A DNA stretch of 13,778 nt from Acidimicrobiales bacterium (GCA_030037405.1 JASHRK010000220.1:1-13778), one strand, 5' to 3'; positions 1-6,555 are shown, numbered from the stretch's first letter. Numbers and translations are program-made. The notes: generated by a model from the sequence alone, not told the origin.

Positions 1-60
1 GCTTAACGCCCGGAGGACCCGAAGGAGGCGCCGGCAAGGGGGGCGGGGAGGGGCCGAGAC

Positions 61-96
61 CCCGAGAGGCCTCGGGAGGCCCCGAGAGGCCCCGAG
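61..96. repeat. Overlapping GC-rich hairpins after the PafBC-like gene
   Basis: The 10-base unit CCCGAGAGGC occurs at 61–70 and 81–90, with a partial third copy from 91. Between the first two copies lies CTCGGG (71–76), which can pair with CCCGAG at 61–66 or at 81–86, each time with the 4-base loop AGGC. These are two mutually exclusive 6-bp hairpins just downstream of the stop of the minus-strand regulator gene. They could act as a terminator, but no T-run follows in the minus direction, so the role is inferred. Nothing else is recognisable in 1–105. Confidence 0.35.
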
Positions 97-105
97 GGCC
101 GGCTC

Positions 106-2061
106 CTAGCGCTCGTAGCGGGCAAGTGCCCGGCGGGCGGCTCGCGCCCCGGCAGCGGCGAGCTCGGGCGGGCTCAGCACCTCAGCCCCCGGGCCGAGGC
201 GGAGAAGGAGCCGCCCGAACCAGCCCTCGGCATCCGCCACGAGGAGCTCGACAGCAAGGCGGCCGTCGGGGAGCGCCTCGATCCGCGATGCCGCCGCCTG
301 CTCGACGGCAAGCTCGGAGCCTGGGGGGAAGGCGATCTTTGCGCGCACGGCGTCGGGACCGCCGATAAAGGCACCCGGAGCCGCGAGCGAGCTGTCGAGC
401 TCGCCTGGCGGCTCGAAAAGGGCTCCCGTCGGCCGCACCGACTGCACCCGCTCGACGCTGAATCGCCGCGCTCCGCCGGCGCGATGGCAGAAGGCGTCGA
501 GATACCAGCGCCCCTCTCGCAGCACCACCTGGTAGGGGTCGACTTCGCGCACCGTCGGCTCGGCGGTGGCGCTCGACACGTACTCGATCTCGACGCCGCT
601 GTGGCTCTCGACGGCCTCCTTCAGGACGCCAAGATGCTCGGGCTGGCCCACCTCGAGGGAGAAACGCGACTCCCCGAGCACCTTGGCCAGCTTGTCCAAC
701 GCCGATCGCAACGCCCGCTCCTCCCCCGCCCCCGCCACGCCGGAGAGCGCCTCACCGGCGGTGGCAAGGGCGAAGCCCTCCTCCGGGGTGAGCCGCCGGG
801 GCTTCGCGAGGTGGCCGAGACCGAGCGCCCTCACCCGGTCGCCGTCCACGATCAACTCGATTAGCTGGTCCGGCGTGTAGGGAGGGACGCCGCAGCAGGC
901 CGCCAGCTCGAGGTCGTGGACGAGCTCGCCGGCATCGAGCTCGAAACGGGCCGCCAGGTCGTCGATGCGCGCCTCCCCGACTCGGGAGAGGTGGACGAGG
1001 ACGGCGAGGAGGCGTCTCAGCCGCTCTCCAGCCACGACGCCGCTCGGAGGAGGCCTTCGCGGCGACGGGCCCTCGCTCCGGACCGGCTTCCCGGGCGGCT
1101 GCGGGCTCGGCTCTCGGCGCCTGGCCGCGGGTACCGCCATCGTCCGCAAGCGCTCGAGGATCGCCTCCCGCAGAGGCGCCGGCCCCCGCACGACCGCCGT
1201 GTCGCCAAGGCCGGCCACGAAGGAGACGAAAGCCTCCGTATCGCCGACCGGGAGTCGTAAGACGACGCTGCCGTCCCACTTCCACTGCGAGACGGCGCCC
1301 GCCGGCACGAGCGCCGCCGTCTCGCGGGCGAGGCGGGCGTCGATCTCGACCTCGGCGACAGGGACGTCCTCGCTCGCCTTGGTGAACGGGAGGAGGCGGA
1401 TCTCCTCGGCGAGGTCGAGAGCGACTGGCGTCTCGAAGGCTCCCTCCTCGCCGATGGCAGGTGGGCTCTGCAGGCGATCGACCCTGAAGGTCCGCTTCGC
1501 CCCGGCCCCCCGATCACGACCGACGAGGTACCAGGCGGCCTGGCGGAAGGCGAGGGCGTACGGCTCGACCTCTCGCTCCTTGCCCCGGTAACGGAACTGG
1601 ATCACGGCCGAGCGCCGCAATCCCTCGTGGATGGTGGCGAGAGCGGGGAGCGCCGGCAGGACGGCGACAGGGGCAAGAGGAGGGCTGCCGACGAAATGAC
1701 CGAGGGTCGAGAGAGCGTTACGGCCGGCGTTCCCACCGAGCTGGACGGCGGCGACGGCGAAGGCGAGCGCCTTCGCCTCGGCGGGATCGAGGTCCAGGTC
1801 GGGCAGGTAGTAGTCCTCGGGGCGGAGAACGTAGCCCACCTGCTCGACCCCCCCGATGGCGACGTTCGTCACAGGGATGCCCTGGTCCCTCAGCGCCTTC
1901 TTGTCACGCTCGAAGGCCTGGCGAGTCGCCTCCCTGCCCTTCGGGTAGCCCTCGACCTGGTCGGTGATCTCGCGCAAGGTCAAAGGCCGTTTCGCGTCGA
2001 GCAGCACGAGCACGAGGTTGGTGAGACGTTCGAGGCGGTCGCGTCTGCTTGGCGGGGCCAT
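106..2061 (-). CDS. pafBC: Fused PafB–PafC-like WYL-domain transcriptional regulator
   Basis: This is a 651-residue regulator made of two tandem HTH–WYL units. Numbered from the ATG at 2061, the first winged HTH is about residues 7–65 and its WYL motif is W177-Y-L. A Pro/Arg-rich linker covers about 308–345, the second HTH starts near 347, and the second WYL motif is W519-Y-L. The first half resembles PafB and the second PafC. In mycobacteria these form PafBC, activator of the LexA/RecA-independent DNA damage response; fused versions are known in other actinobacteria such as Arthrobacter. The order PafB then PafC and the neighbouring alkylation-repair genes support the call, although WYL regulators are numerous and not all are PafBC. 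An in-frame GTG at 2121 would add 20 residues. I prefer 2061 because it matches the usual PafB N-terminus and lies 7 bases after a TANNNT hexamer, as expected for a leaderless message. Neither start has a clear Shine-Dalgarno. Confidence 0.85.
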   Translation of the reverse strand: MAPPSRRDRLERLTNLVLVLLDAKRPLTLREITDQVEGYPKGREATRQAFERDKKALRDQGIPVTNVAIGGVEQVGYVLRPEDYYLPDLDLDPAEAKALAFAVAAVQLGGNAGRNALSTLGHFVGSPPLAPVAVLPALPALATIHEGLRRSAVIQFRYRGKEREVEPYALAFRQAAWYLVGRDRGAGAKRTFRVDRLQSPPAIGEEGAFETPVALDLAEEIRLLPFTKASEDVPVAEVEIDARLARETAALVPAGAVSQWKWDGSVVLRLPVGDTEAFVSFVAGLGDTAVVRGPAPLREAILERLRTMAVPAARRREPSPQPPGKPVRSEGPSPRRPPPSGVVAGERLRRLLAVLVHLSRVGEARIDDLAARFELDAGELVHDLELAACCGVPPYTPDQLIELIVDGDRVRALGLGHLAKPRRLTPEEGFALATAGEALSGVAGAGEERALRSALDKLAKVLGESRFSLEVGQPEHLGVLKEAVESHSGVEIEYVSSATAEPTVREVDPYQVVLREGRWYLDAFCHRAGGARRFSVERVQSVRPTGALFEPPGELDSSLAAPGAFIGGPDAVRAKIAFPPGSELAVEQAAASRIEALPDGRLAVELLVADAEGWFGRLLLRLGPGAEVLSPPELAAAGARAARRALARYER

Positions 2062-2068
2062 CGCCGTG

Positions 2069-2091
2069 ATGGTACGTCGGGCCGCCGGCAA
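2069..2091 (-). promoter_or_regulatory. Candidate PafBC-type (RecA-NDp-like) promoter of the pafBC-like gene
   Basis: Read on the minus strand this is TTGCCGGCG (2091–2083), eight bases (2082–2075), then TACCAT (2074–2069). Seven bases separate TACCAT from the ATG at 2061–2059. The mycobacterial RecA-independent damage promoter consensus, as I recall it, is TTGTCRGTG-N8-TANNNT. The site matches 7 of 9 upstream positions, the exact 8-base spacing and all three fixed positions of the -10. The fit to the family of the adjacent gene suggests autoregulation. The mismatches are at positions 4 and 8 of the first element. A chance match in a GC-rich genome cannot be excluded by eye. Confidence 0.45.
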
Positions 2092-2127
2092 CGGCTCGGT
2101 CTCGGGCGGCCGCCCGGTCACCGCCGG

Positions 2128-2760
2128 TCAGAACCCGAAGGGCGCCTCCTGCACAGCCGCGACGGCGGCGGCCGGACCGTCGAGCTCCACGCGGGCCACC
2201 TCCTTGCGGCCGAAGAGGTACAGGAGCAGCTCCTGAGGCGTGCCGGTGATCGTCACGAGGGGCACGGCGCTGGAAGCCCTCACCGAGCCGAAGCCGGGGG
2301 CGACCGCCTCGACGCCTGCGTCCGTCAGCCTGCGGGCAAAGAAACGAGCCCCTCTCCTCACGCTCGGCCAGAGAGCGGCGTCGAGCGCAGCATCCTGCCG
2401 TGGTCCCGCCGGCTCCTCGCCCGCCCGCCTCACGTCCTCGTAGTGGACGAAGTACTCGACGGTGTTCACCCAGCGGTCGAGCGGCTTGTAGAGCGGGCCG
2501 GGCCCAGCCCGGATGCGATCGACGAGGCCCCGATAGCCGATCCTGCCCTTGGCGCCGTCCATCGCCTTCTGGGTGACCGAACTGAGCCCGGGCATGACGA
2601 TCCCGACCGACATCCAAGGGCGGTGCTCACGAATGTAGAGGTGGGCCGCCAGGTCGGAGGTGGTCCACCCCTCGCAGAGAGTGGGGGCGAGAGGGCCTTT
2701 CGTGTCGAGCAGGTCGCACAGTGCCACCCGTTCCGACTTGGCGATGCTCCCGGTCGTCAT
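2128..2760 (-). CDS. TIGR03085-type metal-binding protein (DinB / mycothiol-enzyme fold)
   Basis: This 210-residue soluble protein resembles the actinobacterial TIGR03085 family of the DinB/maleylpyruvate-isomerase superfamily. Characterised relatives are metal-dependent and use mycothiol or bacillithiol for thiol transfer. Visible family marks are the LCEGWTTSDLAAH stretch with candidate metal ligand H40, a second His-containing turn at E45-H46, and the NTVEYFVHYEDVRR helix with E104 and H107 plus the conserved ED pair. The activity of this subfamily is not established. Detoxification of electrophiles is my inference from the fold and from its position between alkylation-repair genes and a damage-response-type regulator. 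The ATG at 2760 is chosen for its strong purine-rich ribosome site; a start at 2832 would add 24 unconserved residues. The gene ends 6 bases before the alternative GTG, and 66 bases before the preferred ATG, of the downstream regulator, so co-transcription is plausible. Confidence 0.8.
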   Translation of the reverse strand: MTTGSIAKSERVALCDLLDTKGPLAPTLCEGWTTSDLAAHLYIREHRPWMSVGIVMPGLSSVTQKAMDGAKGRIGYRGLVDRIRAGPGPLYKPLDRWVNTVEYFVHYEDVRRAGEEPAGPRQDAALDAALWPSVRRGARFFARRLTDAGVEAVAPGFGSVRASSAVPLVTITGTPQELLLYLFGRKEVARVELDGPAAAVAAVQEAPFGF

Positions 2761-2764
2761 ACCG

Positions 2765-2774
2765 CCTCCCCTCC
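2765..2774 (-). promoter_or_regulatory. Ribosome binding site of the TIGR03085-type gene
   Basis: On the minus strand the run GGAGGGGAGG lies 4 to 7 bases in front of the ATG at 2760. It decides for this start over the upstream in-frame ATG at 2832. Confidence 0.75.
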
Positions 2775-2808
2775 ATCGTCTTGCGATAGAAGTCACCGGT
2801 ACTACCCC

Positions 2809-2824
2809 GCAGCTGTCGAGCTGC
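2809..2824. terminator. Perfect 6-bp hairpin between ogt and the TIGR03085-type gene
   Basis: GCAGCT (2809–2814), loop GTCG, AGCTGC (2819–2824) form a perfect inverted repeat in the 100-base gap after ogt. It could be a weak terminator or attenuator or a dyad operator. There is no T-run behind it on the minus strand. I found no convincing -35/-10 pair elsewhere in this gap. Confidence 0.3.
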
Positions 2825-2860
2825 CCGGTCACCTACTGGTGCGCTCGTTTGAACTTACCC

Positions 2861-3391
2861 CTATCCGCGCCCGAGCACCCGCCGCTCATGGTCGAGAAGC
2901 TGCTGCTTCAGCTCGAGCCCACCCCCGTAGCCGACGAGCTTGCCGTTCGCACCGATCACCCGGTGACAGGGAAGCACGACGGGGAGAGGGTTGCGCCCGT
3001 TCGTGGCGCCAACGGCGCGGTATGCCGTCGGCTTGCCGACGCGAGCCGCGATGTCGCCGTAGGTAGCCGTCTCCCCGTACGGGATCTCGCCGAGAGCGAG
3101 CCAGACCGCCCGCTGGAAGTCGGTGCCCTGCGGGTCGAGGGGAAGGTCGAACTCCCTGCGCTCCCCAGAGAAGTACTCCCCTAGCTGACGCTCGGCCTTG
3201 GCGACGGCCCGTGGAAGGCCCTCGCGTGCCGGGTCGATCGTCTCCGCCAGCTCGCCGGCGGCGTTCGGCAGGAAGACGTTGTGGAGAGAGTCGTCGTTCC
3301 CGGCGAGCAGCATCGGCCCCACCGGGGTCTCGAGCGCCCGCCACTCGTCGCCCTCCAGCATCCAGCTCTCGCTGTTGTTGACAGTGGTCAT
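2861..3391 (-). CDS. ogt: Methylated-DNA–[protein]-cysteine S-methyltransferase
   Basis: This 176-residue suicide repair protein transfers the alkyl group from O6-alkylguanine (and O4-alkylthymine) in DNA to its own cysteine. The active-site motif PCHRVIG is present with acceptor C142. The preceding segment AYRAVGATNGRNP carries the conserved Arg finger (R125) and the Asn of the HTH, and the N-terminal ribonuclease-like domain is of normal length. The ATG at 3391 is chosen because AAGGAGG sits 7 bases upstream and because its ATG overlaps the TGA of the upstream Ada-AlkA gene (ATGA), the classic arrangement for translational coupling. A longer frame back to 3484 would lie inside the neighbouring gene. 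Together with the upstream protein it supplies the activities that E. coli combines in Ada, plus AlkA. Confidence 0.95.
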   Translation of the reverse strand: MTTVNNSESWMLEGDEWRALETPVGPMLLAGNDDSLHNVFLPNAAGELAETIDPAREGLPRAVAKAERQLGEYFSGERREFDLPLDPQGTDFQRAVWLALGEIPYGETATYGDIAARVGKPTAYRAVGATNGRNPLPVVLPCHRVIGANGKLVGYGGGLELKQQLLDHERRVLGRG

Positions 3392-4956
3392 GCTACTTCC
3401 TCCTTCTCTGTCGTCTCGTGCCCGGCCCGCTTGTGCGGGCCCGCCCAGAGGTACTGCAGGGCGTAGGAACGGTAGGGTCGCCACCGCGCCGAGATCAGCT
3501 CAGCTGCTCTCGCGTCCCCGCGAAGCCCGAGGCGCTCGAGCGCCCTTCGCACCCCGAGGTCGCTCGCAGGGAAGGCGTCCGGGTCGGCGAGCGCCCGCAT
3601 GCGCACGTAGGCGACCGTCCACGGTCCTATGCCGGGAAGGGCGAGCAGCTGGGACGAGACCTCTTCCCTGTCGGCGCCGGGATGAAGCGATATCGAGCCC
3701 TCGGCGAGAGCCGTGGCAAGCGTGACGAGGGCGCGGGCCCGGCTCGCCGGCATCGGCAGATCCCTCGGAGAGAGGGCTGCCAACCTCGCCGCGCTCGGGA
3801 AGAGGCGCCTGACACCTCCCACCACCCCAGCGAGGTTGCCGAGATCGCCCAGCTGCTCGCCGTGGGCCGCCGCGAGCTGCTCGGCAGCTCGGCGCGCTCC
3901 GACGACGCTCACCTGCTGGCCGAGAACGGCCCGCACGGCGAGCTCCGCCCCGTCGACGTGCCCTGGCACGCGAAGCCCAGGGACCGCGGCGACTGCCGAG
4001 GAGAGGATCTCGTCGCCTCCGAGCATCTCGGTCACCGCCGCCGGATCGGCGTCCAAGTCGAGAAGCTGGCGGAGGCGCTTCACAGCCGTCGTCAGGTCCC
4101 TCAGGTCCGCGAGCCACAGGTTGGCCCGCAACCAGGTCTCTCCTGCGACGGGAACCGCCACCTCTGCGACCGCAGGCCCGTGTGGCAGGGAGAGGGAACG
4201 GCAGTAGGAACCCTCGCCGGTGGCCTCGACGCCCCCCACCGCTCGGGCGGCGAGAAAGGCAAAGAGCGTGGCGTGGGCAAAGGGCGGCCGGTAGGCGAGG
4301 CGCAGCGTCACCGCCCCCGCTCCGACCCCCGATGCGGATCCCGATGCGGATCCCGATGCGGCTGCCGATGCGGCTGCCGGAGCGGCTCTCCCTCGCCGGC
4401 GGGCCCGGGCGCGAAGCGCTGTCGGCGGCTCGCCGAAGACGGCGCGGATCGTGTCGTTGAACTGCCGGATGCTGCCGAACCCGGCCGCGAAGGCAACCTC
4501 GCCGACTCGCAAGCCGGTCGTCTCGAGGAGGATTCGGGCGGTCTGGGCCCGCTGCGCCCGCGCCAGCTCGAGGGGCCCGGCGCCGACCTCGGCGAGGAGT
4601 AGGCGGTTCAGCTGTCTCGTGCTGTATCCCAGTCGCGCTGCGAGGCCCGAGACGCCCTCCCGGTCGACGACTCCGTCGGCTATCTCGCGCATGGCACGCC
4701 CCACGGCGTCGCCGCGGCGGTTCCACTCGGGCGAACCTGGAGAAGCGTCCGGCCGGCATCGCTTACAGGCACGAAAGCCGGCACGCTGCGCAGCCGCCGC
4801 CGTCGCGAAGTAACGCACCCTCTCCCGCCCGGGCGTGACCGAGGCGCAACTCGGGCGGCAATAGATTCCCGTCGAGGTCACGCCCACGAAGAACCAGCCG
4901 TCGAAACGCCCGTCCCGCGCCTGCACCGCCCGGTAACGGAGATCGTCTTCTGTCAC
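3388..4956 (-). CDS. alkA: Ada N-domain / AraC-HTH / AlkA DNA-3-methyladenine glycosylase fusion
   Basis: This 522-residue protein has three parts. An Ada zinc-binding domain (about 1–75) carries the four cysteines C33, C37, C64 and C67; in E. coli Ada the equivalent of C33 accepts methyl groups from DNA phosphotriesters and turns the protein into an activator. An AraC-type HTH region covers about 84–180. After a Gly/Ser/Ala linker (about 190–209) come an AlkA N-terminal domain (about 210–325) and an HhH-GPD glycosylase fold. The glycosylase shows the hairpin LPGIGPWT (about 440–447) and the probable catalytic aspartate D466 in FPASDLG. It should excise 3-methyladenine and related alkylated bases and may also regulate its own operon. 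The start is a GTG without a Shine-Dalgarno, and a -10-like GATACT six bases upstream suggests a leaderless message. The last codons overlap ogt. The acceptor domain and HTH are linked here to AlkA rather than to the O6-methyltransferase domain, a fusion known in many bacteria. Confidence 0.93.
   Translation of the reverse strand: MTEDDLRYRAVQARDGRFDGWFFVGVTSTGIYCRPSCASVTPGRERVRYFATAAAAQRAGFRACKRCRPDASPGSPEWNRRGDAVGRAMREIADGVVDREGVSGLAARLGYSTRQLNRLLLAEVGAGPLELARAQRAQTARILLETTGLRVGEVAFAAGFGSIRQFNDTIRAVFGEPPTALRARARRRGRAAPAAASAAASGSASGSASGVGAGAVTLRLAYRPPFAHATLFAFLAARAVGGVEATGEGSYCRSLSLPHGPAVAEVAVPVAGETWLRANLWLADLRDLTTAVKRLRQLLDLDADPAAVTEMLGGDEILSSAVAAVPGLRVPGHVDGAELAVRAVLGQQVSVVGARRAAEQLAAAHGEQLGDLGNLAGVVGGVRRLFPSAARLAALSPRDLPMPASRARALVTLATALAEGSISLHPGADREEVSSQLLALPGIGPWTVAYVRMRALADPDAFPASDLGVRRALERLGLRGDARAAELISARWRPYRSYALQYLWAGPHKRAGHETTEKEEVA
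3399..3405 (-). promoter_or_regulatory. Ribosome binding site of ogt
   Basis: AAGGAGG on the minus strand, 7 bases before the ATG at 3391 and inside the last codons of the Ada-AlkA gene. It fixes the ogt start and implies strong re-initiation at the overlap. Confidence 0.8.
4331..4390. repeat. 12-bp in-frame tandem repeat in the Ada-AlkA linker
   Basis: Five successive 12-base units start with GATGCGGATCCC (twice), then GATGCGGCTGCC (twice), then a diverged GGAGCGGCTCTC. On the coding strand they encode the Ala/Ser/Gly-rich linker between the AraC HTH and the AlkA domain. Because the unit is a multiple of three, gain or loss of copies changes linker length without breaking the frame. Confidence 0.85.
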
Positions 4957-4962
4957 CGGTCG

Positions 4963-4968
4963 AGTATC
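4963..4968 (-). promoter_or_regulatory. Possible -10 element for leaderless Ada-AlkA mRNA
   Basis: GATACT on the minus strand lies six bases in front of the GTG start, a spacing that would place the transcript start at or next to the start codon. It matches TATAAT at 4 of 6 bases. No good -35 is visible, and no Ada-type box was recognised with confidence in the 124-base divergent gap (4957–5080) shared with the decarboxylase gene. Confidence 0.3.
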
Positions 4969-5067
4969 GCGAAAGAGCTGCCCCTCTTTCTGGCGGGAAT
5001 CGGACAGGCGGGTCGACGAGGTGGCGGCGGGCTGCTTGCGGCAGGATGGACAGGCTCCGCCCTAGAC

Positions 5068-5074
5068 AAGGAGG
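5068..5074 (+). promoter_or_regulatory. Ribosome binding site of the glutamate decarboxylase gene
   Basis: AAGGAGG, six bases before the ATG at 5081; a near-perfect Shine-Dalgarno that fixes the start. Confidence 0.85.
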
Positions 5075-5080
5075 CTGCCG

Positions 5081-6487
5081 ATGCCGCTCCAAAAGCACGT
5101 CCACGAGCCGCGCCACGACCGGGAAGTCGTGAGCATCCGGCCCCAGTTCGCCCAAGACCTCGAGACCGCCGAGGTCCCGAAACACACGCTTCCTCCCTCT
5201 TCGATGCCTGCTTCGACCGCCTACCAGATCATCCATGACGAGCTCATGCTCGACGGCAACGCCCGCCTGAACCTCGCGACGTTCGTGACGACGTGGATGG
5301 AACCAGAGGCCGAACGGCTCATGGCGGAATGCTCGGCGAAGAACATGATCGACAAGGACGAGTATCCCCAGACCGCAGAGCTCGAGCGACGCTGCGTCAA
5401 CATGCTCGCCCATCTCTGGCATGCGCAGAGCGACGAGGAGGCGACCGGCTGCTCGACGACAGGCTCGAGCGAGGCGTGCATGCTCGGTGGCCTTGCTCTC
5501 AAGTGGCGCTGGCGCCAGCGCCGCCAGCAAGCCGGCCAGGCAACGGCCTCGCCCAACCTCGTCATGGGGTCGAACGTCCAGGTTTGCTGGGAGAAGTTCT
5601 GCCGCTACTTCGACGTCGAGATGAGGCTCGTCGACGTCGGCCCGGACGTCGCCCACCTCACGGCGGACAAGGCCAGAGCCGCCTGCGACGAGAACACGAT
5701 CGGTGTCGTCGCCGTCCTCGGCTCCACCTACGACGGCGCCTACGAGCCCGTGAAGGAGATCTGCGACACCCTCGACGACCTCGCGAGGGGCGGCGGTCCC
5801 GATGTCGGCGTGCACGTGGACGGGGCGAGCGGTGCGATGGTGGCTGCGTTTCTCGACGAGGACGTCGAGTGGGACTTCCGCCTGCCGCGGGTCCAGTCCA
5901 TCAACACCTCGGGGCACAAGTACGGCCTCGTCTACCCGGGAGTGGGTTGGGTGGTCTGGCGCGACTCGAAGGCGCTCCCCGAGGACCTCGTGTTCAAGGT
6001 GGACTACCTCGGGGGCGAGATGCCCACCTTCGCTCTCAACTTCTCTAGACCGGGAGCACAGGTGGCGGCGCAGTACTTCAACTTCCTCCGCCTCGGCTTC
6101 GCCGGCTACCGGGAGATCCAGCAAGCCTGCCGGGACACGGCCTCGTGGCTCGCCGAGACGGTCTCGGCCATGGACGAGTACGCCCTCATCTCGACGGAGC
6201 GAGGGCTTCCCGTCTTCGCCTTCTGCACGACCGAGGGCGTGCCCTTCAGCGTCTACGACGTCTCCGACGCCCTGAGGTCCCGCGGCTGGCTCGTCCCCGC
6301 CTACCCGATGCCACCGGGGATGGAGGAGATCTCGGTGCTCCGCATCGTCGTGAGGAACGGCTTCTCACGCGACCTCGCCGCCATGCTCCTGAACGACCTA
6401 GCCGAGGTCACGGCGCGCCTGAAGGAACGGGCGGCCGCCGGCACGGCACCGGTGCACGCCAAGGCGAGGACGGGCTTTCACCACTGA
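5081..6487 (+). CDS. gad: Glutamate decarboxylase
   Basis: This 468-residue PLP enzyme, almost the same length as E. coli GadB (466), converts L-glutamate to GABA and CO2 while consuming a proton. The PLP lysine is K280 in the motif NTSGHKYG, close to K276 of GadB. Upstream are the cofactor-binding HVDGASGA segment and the TGSSEA stretch that binds the PLP phosphate. The N-terminal tail with LPPSSMPASTAYQIIHDEL is typical of the GadA/GadB group. The C-terminus ends in TGFHH; in GadB a C-terminal His plugs the active site at neutral pH, so these histidines may do the same here. The gene stands alone: no GadC-type glutamate/GABA antiporter or GABA transaminase is adjacent, so a role in acid resistance is not shown by context. 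It diverges from Ada-AlkA and converges with the membrane-protein gene. Confidence 0.95.
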   Translation: MPLQKHVHEPRHDREVVSIRPQFAQDLETAEVPKHTLPPSSMPASTAYQIIHDELMLDGNARLNLATFVTTWMEPEAERLMAECSAKNMIDKDEYPQTAELERRCVNMLAHLWHAQSDEEATGCSTTGSSEACMLGGLALKWRWRQRRQQAGQATASPNLVMGSNVQVCWEKFCRYFDVEMRLVDVGPDVAHLTADKARAACDENTIGVVAVLGSTYDGAYEPVKEICDTLDDLARGGGPDVGVHVDGASGAMVAAFLDEDVEWDFRLPRVQSINTSGHKYGLVYPGVGWVVWRDSKALPEDLVFKVDYLGGEMPTFALNFSRPGAQVAAQYFNFLRLGFAGYREIQQACRDTASWLAETVSAMDEYALISTERGLPVFAFCTTEGVPFSVYDVSDALRSRGWLVPAYPMPPGMEEISVLRIVVRNGFSRDLAAMLLNDLAEVTARLKERAAAGTAPVHAKARTGFHH

Positions 6488-6530
6488 GGCACCAGCGCGC
6501 TCGGGCGGTCGGCCACGGGGGACCGCGACC

Positions 6531-6555
6531 GGCGGGCGCCGAGGGGCGGCCCGCC
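6531..6555. terminator. Candidate bidirectional terminator hairpin between convergent genes
   Basis: GGCGGGC (6531–6537) pairs perfectly with GCCCGCC (6549–6555) around an 11-base loop; a second 6-bp hairpin (GCGGTC 6505–6510 with GACCGC 6521–6526) lies beside it. Both are in the 68-base gap between the convergent decarboxylase and membrane-protein genes. No T-run follows, as is common for actinobacterial hairpins, so the function is inferred from position. Confidence 0.4.

Noticed and set aside
2061..2121. GTG at 2121 as start of the PafBC-like regulator
   Set aside because: It adds 20 residues unlike PafB N-termini, has no ribosome site and would place the promoter-like element inside the coding region. 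It remains a fallback.
1627..3066. Long plus-strand open frame (about 479 codons) opposite the regulator and TIGR03085-type genes
   Set aside because: It runs antisense to well-recognised genes, has Arg/Gly/Glu-rich composition typical of GC-rich shadow frames and no recognisable domain.
3391..3484. Longer N-terminus for Ogt from 3484
   Set aside because: It lies within the Ada-AlkA coding sequence, and the ATG at 3391 has a strong ribosome site and the ATGA overlap.
4331..4390. CRISPR-like or intergenic repeat array
   Set aside because: The 12-base units have no spacers, are in frame and encode a linker, so they are a coding microsatellite.
5036..5068. TTGCGG … TAGACA as a sigma-70-type promoter for the decarboxylase
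   Set aside because: The spacing is about 20 bases and both hexamers are weak, so I cannot support a promoter there.
5040..5075. RecA-NDp-like element upstream of Ada-AlkA (minus strand TTGTCTAGG)
   Set aside because: It matches only about 6 of 9 upstream positions, has no TANNNT at the right distance and overlaps the decarboxylase ribosome site.
4763..6124. Long minus-strand open frame opposite the glutamate decarboxylase
   Set aside because: It overlaps the clear decarboxylase gene antisense and crosses into the Ada-AlkA gene in another frame; no motif is seen.
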